NCBI GenBank assembly: GCA_964422855.1
Contig: CAYRCS010000037.1
Coordinates: 1 to 7,701, forward strand
Direction of reading: 5' to 3'
DNA length: 7,701 nt
Source: CAZEYI01 sp964422855
GTDB taxonomy: Bacteria > Patescibacteriota > Gracilibacteria > Absconditabacterales > Absconditicoccaceae
Shown here: positions 1-6,574 of the stretch, piece after piece
How positions within the stretch are numbered: the first letter of the stretch is position 1
Layout of the letters: the number at the start of each line of letters is the position of its first letter
Translations under genes and position numbers: made by a program
Notes under the pieces: model-generated
The model's database searches: none
What the model was told of the DNA's origin: nothing
Seen by the model: only the letters and a program-made list of their open reading frames with translations

Positions 1-495
1 GATGATGCTGCAGGAGAGTGTTTTGACAAGGTGTCGAGAATGCTCTGAGGGCCATATCCTGGTGGCGTGCGAATAAGCGAAAAGGCTTTAAAAGGGAATC
101 CTGAAAGTGGTATAGTTTTTAAAAGAATCTTCCTCGAAGCAGACAAATTTGATTTCAGTTTCTCAGGGATGAAGTCACAGGTGCACTATTTTCTCGAGAA
201 TATGAAAAAACAATCCAAAGACTTGGATGAGCAAACTATCTGTGATATTGCCTATGCTTTTCAAGAATCAGTGGTCGAAGTGTTGGCAAATAAACTGATC
301 AAAGCTGCACAACAATATAGCGCACAAACGATAGGTATCGTCTGATGAGTATCGGCAAATAAGAGGTTGCGAGAATATACACAAGAGCATGCAGCGCACA
401 AAAGAGTAACTGCACAAATTTTGAAACCTACAAAAAATATCTACTCGACAGATAATGCTGCGATGATAGGAGTGGTGGGGCTATTGTGACTATAA
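1..495 (+). CDS. tsaD: tRNA N6-adenosine threonylcarbamoyltransferase TsaD, C-terminal part (5' end outside window)
   Basis: TsaD transfers the threonylcarbamoyl group from TC-AMP to A37 of ANN-decoding tRNAs (t6A synthesis, with TsaB and TsaE) in the cytoplasm. The frame is open from base 1, so about 164 C-terminal residues of a usually ~335-residue protein are present. Visible family signatures are DDAAGE-FDKV-RML at the start, YPGG (codons at 55-66), FDFSFSGMKSQV, a helix with AYAFQESVVEVLANK, then GGVSANKRLRE and a late DNAAMIG block that contributes to the metal/nucleotide site. UGA occurs four times (46, 343, 346, 487). The 343/346 pair encodes the invariant GG of GGVSAN, so the frame is intact only if UGA = Gly. 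The stop is UAA at 493-495. It converges on the minus-strand gene ending at 490. Identification is very secure; the missing N-terminus is only a window effect. Confidence 0.95.
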
Positions 496-1326
496 ATTAT
501 CTTTGTTATGTAAGATATTGAGTACCTTGTTCTGTATATATGTTTTTTGATCTTGTGCAGGCAAAATATTACCCACGTCTCGAATATCTTGAAACAGAGT
601 CATAAGCTTGATTATCTGTTGTTCTCTTGGAACTTTTGGGTAAATGGCGTTTGCTAGATACCAAATATCTGATTGATCGATGGCGTCCTTTATATACAGA
701 GGATCTATCCATCATAAACTTTCCATTTTTTGCATCGCCAATCCTAAAGCAAAATAATTTGCGCTTCCTACTTTTCTGGATGGATTTATTTTTGTAGCCA
801 AAAATTCTGCTACCGCTTCTTCGATCTTAGCAAATTCTTTTTCTTCCTCTTGTCAAAAGTCTATATAAATTTTCAATCCCTTGATGGCCGTAATTTTTCA
901 TATCCCCTCTATTAAATCTAAGCTGGATGGTACATCTACTTTCACCATTTTACGAAGATGCGATCGCTCATGGAGTCCATTATCGTATGCGTCTGTATTT
1001 GTTATTCTATCTATATTGATGTACAAGGTATGCTCTTGATCTCCATCAGAAAAAGCAATCGCTCTTGTATCTGTATTTGGAGGAGGATTTTCACTCGTAT
1101 AAGACTTTATTCATATAGTATCACCATCTTTGGGTCGATCATAGGATTTTATATGATCTTGAAAAGATGATAAAAGAGGGCTTTTAATAGCTGCTGATAA
1201 GCTGTCGGCAATATAAATAGTTACCTTTTTCTGTGAAGGTGTTACAAAATTATGTGCTTCTTGTGCTGAAGATCAGTATGTAGACAATAATCACAATCAC
1301 GCTATGATTGCTTTAAATTTTGACAT
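490..1326 (-). CDS. Exported HExxH-containing protein, putative zinc metallopeptidase
   Basis: A 278-residue frame, intact only with UGA = Gly (seven UGAs, at codons 10, 12, 18, 72, 143, 158 and 205). Residues 1-21 (MSKFKAII-G-L-GLLSTY then SSA|QEA) look like a Sec signal peptide in which three glycines are UGA-coded, so the product is probably secreted or periplasmic. Residues 119-123 read HERSH, a match to the HExxH zinc-binding motif. About 47-51 residues later EEAVAEFLA (Glu169, Glu170, Glu174) could supply the third ligand of a gluzincin-type site. I do not recognise a named peptidase family, and a five-residue motif can arise by chance. It is the last gene of the minus-strand cluster, starting 3 nt after the SPFH stop, so translation is likely coupled. 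No Shine-Dalgarno is seen upstream of the AUG. Its UAG stop lies at 490-492, overlapping the end of tsaD. The gene is near certain; the enzymatic role is tentative. Confidence 0.75.
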
Positions 1327-1329
1327 TGA

Positions 1330-2103
1330 TTATTTTTTGGTCAAAAACTGTGTCAATCCTTCTAGTGCTCTGAGAGCCTCTACTGGCACCATCCAGACTG
1401 TTGTATTGGATTGATCAGAAGAAATATCGTTGATGGATTGCAAGGTTCTCAAATGTAATGCTCCAGGAACAGCTGCGAGTTTTGCTGCTGCTTCACTGAG
1501 TTTTTCTGATGCGATAAGTTCTCCTTCTGCATCGATAATCTTTGCTCTTTTTTCTCTTTCTGCTTCTGCTTGTTTACCGATAGTTCTTTTGAGTTCATCA
1601 GGTAAATTGATGTCTTTGATCTCTACGGACAAGATGTTTACTCACCATTCTTGAGATTTATTTTCTACAATTTCCATAATCTTTTTGCCTGCTTCTTCTC
1701 TCTTGGACAAGAGTTCATCAAGGTCAAATTGACCAATACTATTTCTCATCGTCGTCATGGCAAACTGCATAATAGCGTATTCCAATGATCTGACATTGAT
1801 AATAGATTTGGCGACATCGTCTATCTTATAATATATCACTGCGTTGACGTTGAGTGAGATATTGTCCTTGGTGATGGCATCTTGTGATGGCACATCAACT
1901 GCTCTTTCTCTGATGTCTACTTTGGTCGATCGTTGGATAAATGGTACGATAACGTTAAATCCTGGTTCGAGGATACGGCTAAATTTACCGAGCGTAAACA
2001 CGACAGCTTTTTCGTATTGGCTGACTATTCTGACACCAAATGCGATGAGGACAAGGACGATGACTGCTAGGATAATAGGGAGTTCCATAGTATATATAAG
2101 CAT
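1330..2103 (-). CDS. SPFH (stomatin/slipin, Band 7) membrane protein
   Basis: A 257-residue protein: an N-terminal hydrophobic anchor (about residues 7-25, LPIILAVIVLVLIAFGV), then a Band 7/SPFH domain with hallmark segments YEKAVVFTLGKF, EPGFNVIVPF, DIRERAVDVPSQDAITKDN, and W-G-V then VEIKDINLPDELK, and an Ala/Glu/Lys-rich coiled coil (EREKRAKIIDAEGE, SEKLSEAAAKLA). Stomatins and slipins oligomerise on membranes, organise microdomains and often modulate proteases or channels. One in-frame UGA (1642-1644, residue 154) falls on the conserved Gly of the EWG step; with the standard code the gene would appear as two fragments. AUG at 2103 is used as the start; an in-frame AUG at 2088 (MELPII) is equally plausible and neither has a Shine-Dalgarno. 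Slipins are often encoded beside NfeD proteases; here the neighbours are a small membrane protein (13 nt upstream) and the HExxH protein (3 nt downstream). Confidence 0.93.
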
Positions 2104-2116
2104 GTAAAAGATATAT

Positions 2117-2863
2117 CTATACTTGTGTACTGATTAGTAGTAATATGACAATACCCACAGGCATCAATATAGCTATTGGAATAACAAGTTTTTTTATAAT
2201 TCACGATGCGATTTTCGAGTCTGCGATGTTTGATCCTGGACGCTTGAAGGGCACAAGTTTATATTGAAGCAATGGATCGTCAACATAATACAAAGCCATA
2301 TTGTTCGGATCTATGACAATTGCTACCTTGGCTCATATCTTGATGTATTGTTGTATAAACTTTATTACTGGTCATTCTGACGAGATGTCTGATAGATCTG
2401 TTGTATTTCATGTGCCAGATATGTCATCTGATGGGATGAATGTCTGCAAAAGATTGAAAGTAAAATATTCCTCTTTTAGCTCTCCAAAACCTGGGATTGC
2501 CCATTGAATTTTACAAGATCGATTGTAGTTTGGGGTGCTATTAGCTCACTTATTTCTATAGCCATCGTCGTATCTATCTACCTTTACTTCTTGTATAATC
2601 CCGTCTGCGATGATTGGCTGTACTATGCTTGCTTTGACTTTGTGTTGGAAATGTACTAATTTTGCTCGTTTCCATACAATACGTCATATGCCTGCTATAA
2701 TACAAAGTATCAATCACTTTTCTATCCATGACAGAACATCTGCTGATATTATCTGAGAAAGATACCCTGACTGTGCAAAAATATCTGATCGAAACATCCA
2801 TAACAGCATTAGAGCGATGTAGATATATCTGTTTTTTACAAGATGTTCTTGTCGGAATATCAT
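2117..2863 (-). CDS. Membrane protein of unknown function, DUF3592-like layout
   Basis: A 248-residue frame ending in UAG and containing seven in-frame UGA codons (residues 50, 60, 106, 152, 164, 177, 221), none of which breaks it if UGA = Gly. There is a hydrophobic N-terminal segment (about 13-30, possibly a signal anchor ending IFAQ), a second membrane segment around 46-63 (WIEKGLILCIIAGIGRIVW), a roughly 150-residue soluble middle, and a C-terminal membrane segment around 225-245 (LVIPIAILMPVGIVILLLIS). In the middle, the stretch IGAKVAIVIDPNNMALYYVD resembles the G-x-V-x-V-x-x-DP-x-N-P-x-x-A signature seen in DUF3592-type membrane proteins, and the TM/beta-domain/TM order is similar. This is a resemblance, not an identification. 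It sits 37 nt after the SLH gene and 13 nt before the SPFH gene, so it is probably co-transcribed with both. AGAAG abuts the AUG too closely to be a normal ribosome site. Confidence 0.8.
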
Positions 2864-2900
2864 CTTCTTTTATCTAACATATAAATAATTTCTCTATATT

Positions 2901-4520
2901 TTATTTCTGCAACATCTCGTACAACTTCTCGAAGAAGGCATCTTTTTGAATTTTGTACTGCTTGATAAACTGAGCATCACTAAGCTCGTCTAGTTCATCA
3001 AAAAGTGCATTGAGGAATGTTTCGTCGTCCGTATTTGATTGTTCTAGTGCTACTTGGATGCTGGCATACAATGGACTTTGTAAGACTAGATCTTCGAGAT
3101 CAAACAATTGCTCAGTAAATGGCACTGATATAATCTTAGCAAATTCTGCTCTCGTAATATCTTTTTGTCCTACGAAATTATATCCGCCATTGGTCTGTGG
3201 AATACCAGATATAAATCCAAGTACCTCTGCTTTTCTAATATACTGATAGTATGGATTGTTGGCGTCGACCACATCTCCCATAACAGATACTCCAGCCAAA
3301 CTTATCTTGGTCTTGTCTATCATATCATATGCGAGCATCATTATCTTGATAGCTTCGTATCTTGTAATCTCTGCGTCTGGGCTAAGATATTGTTTGCCAT
3401 TTTTGACTGTGACCAATCCGTCAAGCAATCACTTCTTGGCAGCATAATCAGCATACCATGCAAACCAATAATCTTGTGCTACATCAGCAAATTGTGTAGG
3501 TGTAGGATATGCTTGGTCTTCTGATTGTATCGTGAAGTCATCAAAATAGCTTCCAACAATCTTGGCTACTGTCTTGACTACTTCTGCTCTCGTCATATTA
3601 CGATCTGGTGCGTATATCCATTGCGCTTGATCTATACCTCTCTGAAGACAAGAGATACGCATCATCTCGATGTATGGATATGCTCGGTGTGTTGCTATAT
3701 CTTTAAATGGTCCTTTGGCCATATACTGCGCATCATTGTATGCACACAATGTACCCTTAGGTTCTGGGATAGGAAGTTTTGGTTTGGAGTTGTTTGTAGA
3801 TCATATTGGTGTGGAATTATTGTTGGATCAATTATTACTTGATAAGGATCCTGGAACTCCTGATCCTCCTCCGTTGCTACCACCATTGCTTCATCCATTA
3901 TTATTTCCTCCATTATTGGAAATGGTTCCTATAACTTGACCTATACCACCAGCGCTGTCGTACACATATCCACTAGCGTTAGGGCTTTGGACCAAGAGCG
4001 TATTTGCAAATGGTGTGGTATATAGATTTGTATTGAAGGTAAATGTAACTCAGGCCACGAGGTTGTATGTCCCTGATCCAAAGATTTGTGTGACTTGCCC
4101 AAATACTGCTTGGCTACTATATCCTACACAGTCAGTATACAAACCTCCTGTCACCGTCATCGATGCATAATTTGCATCAATAGTAGCGAGTGTGGTTTGA
4201 CTTGCTTGATCGAGTGGTCGCCATCTCGCTCATCTCTGGTTGTTATAGTACAACCCTTTGACTCTCTTGTTACACTGGATAGTAGTGCTGCCCAATATTA
4301 CATTCTCAGCTGGAGACAAATTCTGTGTTCCATTTCGGAGCAACATTCACTGAAAATCATTGCCTCCTCGTCTGAAGTGGACAGGAGAGTCGTTACTCTG
4401 GATGCCAGGAAACGCTGTTTCGATACTTGTGGGTATCGTAATATCTGTCGGCCCTGCTGCTCGAGAGAAGGCGGGGATCGCTAGACATAAAGTTATAGTA
4501 GCTAGGAGATATTTTTTCAT
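2901..4520 (-). CDS. Exported S-layer homology (three SLH domain) protein
   Basis: A 539-residue protein with a signal peptide (MKKYLLATITLCLAIPAFSRA, cleavage near residue 21), a ~175-residue N-terminal domain of unknown fold, a low-complexity Gly/Asn/Ser linker (about 199-245), and three SLH domains at about 272-335, 344-400 and 414-463. Each SLH carries the TRxE signature (MTRAEVVKTVAKI, ITRYEAIKIMML, ITRAEFAKII); the second has FADVAQDYWFAWYADYAAKK-G-LLDG, where the Gly is UGA (3429-3431). The C-terminal ~75 residues are acidic and probably helical. SLH domains bind secondary cell-wall polymers and hold exported proteins at the surface. Seven UGAs (4347, 4230, 4050, 3891, 3828, 3801, 3429) would split it into several pieces under the standard code. 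It starts 24 nt after the fibre gene, suggesting co-expression. The AUG at 4520 is chosen because it opens the signal peptide; no Shine-Dalgarno is visible. Confidence 0.93.
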
Positions 4521-4544
4521 AGAACAATATATTTACTAGCTAAA

Positions 4545-6200
4545 TTATGGACATGTCGTCGATGTAACGATACCTGCTTCGATAGTCATGGTACATGGCG
4601 TACCTGTATTGTCGTTGAGATTGAGTGTTTGTGTAAGACCTGCATTACCTGATGGAGCAACAAAATTAGATTGTGCTCTAATATCTCCGTTTACATCCAA
4701 TGCATAACTAGGNNNNNNNNNNNNNNNNNNNNNNNNNNNNNNNNNNNNNNNNNNNNNNNNNNNNNNNNNNNNNNNNNNNNNNNNNNNNNNNNNNNNNNNN
4801 NNNNNNNNNNNNGACATAACTGCTCATCAAGTCATGACGTTTGCGTTACCTCATACGATAGAAGAATATGGTGCTCCATGTATACTATTTTCAGCTCATC
4901 CCTGAATAGATGAATAATCTGATCTTAGTATATTATCAGATCATCACACTATAGAATTTGCAAATCCAGCTATAAAATTTTTGGTACCACCTACAAGAGC
5001 GCTCCAGTCACCTTCTTTGATGGTATTTAATCTACCTCCTCATAACACATTCATCGTTCCTGCTTCAATAATATTCTGCTCACCACCTCACAAGAAACTG
5101 GCTGCTCCATGTACTATGTTTTGTCGTCCACCCGCGATGGCACTATTTGCGTTTGATATCCAGTTTTCTACACCACCAAGTATAGATGATGATGCTCATA
5201 AATTTGTGACGCTATTCATATCTCATCCTGCAATAGTAGATCCGTATGCAGATGCTACATTGTTTTTACCTCCACCTACTGTACCAAAATTACCATTTAC
5301 GCCATTTTGATATCCTCAGGCGATCGTTGCAAATGAATTTGCTATATTATGATATCCACCTCATCCGATAGTAGACATTTCTCACATGATACTATTGTTT
5401 CTTCCTCATGCGATAGTTGCATAAGCAGTAGCATACCCGTTATTAATCGTATTGTATTCTCCTCATCCGATAACTGACGCCCAGGCATGAGCTGTGTTGT
5501 ATCATCCACCTCAGATGAAACTATGATCAGCATCTGCTACGATGTTGTTTTCATATCCTCCGGCAATAGTAGATCTTATAGTTTCGACATGGTTTCCCAT
5601 ACCTCACAATACACTACTGAAATTTGCGGCATATGACGCTCGATTACCTTTGTGTCCAAATGTTACATTCCCTACTACATTGAGAGTAGAATCGCTTGGG
5701 TATTGGTATCAAATTGAAACTTTCCCAAGAGTATATTTATTATCATTGATGTTGTTAGGACTTGTTGTAGTTCCAATTTCATACCAGTCATGATCAGCTC
5801 CAGTACCATTATTGGATCCATTGCTTGCAAGGTAACATATGGAAGGACAATCATCCAAACCTAGATCACAAGATAGTTGTATCATAGGATCGTTTGAACA
5901 CTCTTGTATTTGCATATTGGACATACGAACTACTTTTTGTGTGTCATCCAATCCTAAGAGATGAGTCCCACTTGCATAAGGAGCAGCTCCAGAATTGATG
6001 TATATTCTTGATCCAGTATTTACATCTACCAGTGTTATGCCATTTGGTGTACCATCAGACGTGAAAATACTTCTCTGGATCGTCTGGACAGCGTTGTAGA
6101 CATTTGACTGGACAGTGGTCGCAGCAAAGGTATTCATCGAAGAGACTACCATCAAGCCTGCGGTAAAGATCGATGCGAATTTGATAAGAGTTTTGTTCAT
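4545..6200 (-). CDS. Secreted fibre/adhesin with YadA-head-like beta-roll repeats (interrupted by assembly gap)
   Basis: The Sec signal peptide (residues 1-26, MNKTLIKF to MNTFA) is followed by a short helix and FTSDGTPNG (46-54), LLGLDDTQKVVR (81-92), a Cys-containing segment (Cys101, 111, 118, 122) and a linker resembling tail-fibre spacers (YQYPSDSTLNVVGNV). From about residue 193 to the gap there are 17 repeats of 14-20 residues with the pattern S/T-x-I/V-x-G-G-x-x-N-x-I/V, as in trimeric YadA/Hep_Hag-type heads. After the N-run, PSYALDVNGDIRAQS and a C-terminus with two Cys (CTMTIEAGIVTSTTC) remain in the same nominal frame. Nineteen UGAs are decoded as Gly, all from residue 164 onwards and mostly in the repeats. 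There is no recognisable outer-membrane translocator, so surface attachment would need another route, perhaps the SLH protein encoded 24 nt downstream. AUG 6200 is preferred over the in-frame AUG at 6233, which lies between the -10 box and the expected transcription start. True length is unknown because of the gap. Confidence 0.88.
4713..4812. other. Assembly gap (100 Ns)
   Basis: Exactly 100 undetermined bases, a conventional placeholder for a gap of unknown size. It interrupts the fibre gene between its last visible beta-roll turn and the C-terminal PSYALDVNGDIRA segment. Similar repeats in the missing part are a likely cause. The number of missing residues cannot be given. Confidence 0.97.
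4815..5621 (-). repeat. Array of about 17 GG-x-x-N beta-roll repeats in the fibre gene
   Basis: The translated turns include SVLGGMGNHV, STIAGGYENNI, SFIGGGGYNT, SVIGGGEYNTI, ATIAGGRNNSI, STIGGGGYHNI, ATIAGGYQNGV, GTVGGGKNNV, STIAGGDMNSV, SILGGVENWI, AIAGGRQNIV, SFLGGGEQNII, NVLGGGRLNTI, ALVGGTKNFI, SIVGGSDNIL, SIQGGAENSI and SIVGGNANVM. In 12 of the 17 turns at least one glycine of the GG core is written UGA. The DNA copies are diverged, so this is an old protein repeat rather than a recent tandem duplication. The array runs into the assembly gap. Confidence 0.9.
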
Positions 6201-6233
6201 AGGAATAGTGGGAATAAAAAACAATATACCCAT

Positions 6234-6262
6234 ATTATATATACAAAATCATGTTTTGTCAA
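6234..6262 (-). promoter_or_regulatory. Sigma70-type promoter for the fibre-SLH-SPFH cluster
   Basis: On the minus strand there is a perfect -35 TTGACA (6257-6262), a 17-nt spacer and a perfect -10 TATAAT (6234-6239). Transcription would begin near 6227, giving a leader of about 27 nt before the AUG at 6200. This supports the 6200 start and makes the upstream in-frame AUG (6233) unusable. No other clear promoter is seen between here and 490, so it may drive all five minus-strand genes. Confidence 0.85.
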
Positions 6263-6336
6263 ATTTATGAGACTTTGTAGCACATCTTTGGCTTTTTGTT
6301 TGTTTTTGGATAACTTTTCTCTATCCTTTCTGCCAC

Positions 6337-6423
6337 GGAAGGTTGGCAGAGCGGTCGATCGCGCACCCTTGGAAAGGGTGTTTACGCGCAAGTGTAACGG
6401 GGGTTCGAATCCCCCATCTTCCG
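6337..6423 (+). tRNA. tRNA-Ser (anticodon GGA)
   Basis: This is an 87-nt class II tRNA. The acceptor pairs GGAAGGT with ATCTTCC and discriminator G is at 6423. The anticodon stem is CACCC/GGGTG around the loop TTGGAAA, with GGA at 6371-6373, reading UCC and UCU. A long variable arm (TTACGC, GCAA loop, GTGTAA) is typical of tRNA-Ser. The T arm is GGGGG-TTCGAAT-CCCCC. CCA is not encoded. The gene lies alone on the plus strand between two minus-strand genes. Confidence 0.96.
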
Positions 6424-6487
6424 AATGTATTTCTCACCCCAGGCGCTTCGCTTCTGAGATAAGCTTCGCAAAAAATCCCCCATCTTC
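6408..6487 (+). repeat. 14-nt direct repeat of the tRNA-Ser 3' end
   Basis: AATCCCCCATCTTC occurs inside the tRNA T arm/acceptor (6408-6421) and again at 6474-6487, 66 bp downstream. A few bases upstream of each copy there is also a similar G-x-TTCG. The 94-nt stretch between the tRNA and the terminator otherwise holds no gene. The copy may be a remnant of a decayed second tRNA or an attachment-site-like duplication left by an integrated element; no integrase is present in the window. Confidence 0.75.
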
Positions 6488-6517
6488 TCAAGTCGTACTC
6501 CACATTTTGAATAATAT

Positions 6518-6541
6518 AAAAAGAGCCCTAGGGCTCTTTTT
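6518..6541. terminator. Bidirectional rho-independent terminator
   Basis: A perfect 24-nt palindrome: left arm AAAAAGAGCCCT (6518-6529), right arm AGGGCTCTTTTT (6530-6541). In RNA it gives a GC-rich stem with a CUAG tip and a U-run on either strand. It can end the plus-strand tRNA-Ser transcript (94 nt downstream of the tRNA) and the minus-strand fibre gene whose stop is at 6575, insulating the two. Confidence 0.92.
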
Positions 6542-6574
6542 TGCTATCCTACATGCTTATATCCTACTAAAATA

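Noticed and set aside
343..348. Pseudogenes caused by nonsense mutations
   Set aside because: In-frame UGAs occur in all seven genes, with no frameshifts and no internal UAA or UAG, which decay would not produce.
958..1170. Plus-strand ORF opposite the HExxH gene
   Set aside because: It has no family features, is rich in Ile/Ser/Cys from antisense reading, and lies wholly opposite a frame with a signal peptide and conserved-looking protein.
2574..2801. Minus-strand 75-residue ORF starting MDVSIRYFC
   Set aside because: It lies in a different frame of the membrane-protein gene, whose own frame runs 248 codons with membrane segments once UGA is read as Gly.
3010..3842. Several overlapping plus-strand ORFs opposite the SLH gene
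   Set aside because: They are antisense shadows of a clear three-SLH protein; no domain features and no plausible starts.
4086..4484. Plus-strand 132-residue ORF
   Set aside because: Antisense to the N-terminal domain of the SLH protein, with no recognisable motif.
4815..5621. CRISPR or recent tandem DNA repeat
   Set aside because: The periodicity is at the protein level with variable unit length (14-20 residues) and diverged DNA; there are no conserved direct repeats with unique spacers.
6231..6233. Alternative upstream start of the fibre gene (MGILFF)
   Set aside because: The AUG lies just downstream of the -10 box and before the expected transcription start, and would add residues ahead of a complete signal peptide.
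6321..6503. Minus-strand ORF across the tRNA
   Set aside because: It is the reverse complement of tRNA-Ser, a common source of spurious predicted peptides.
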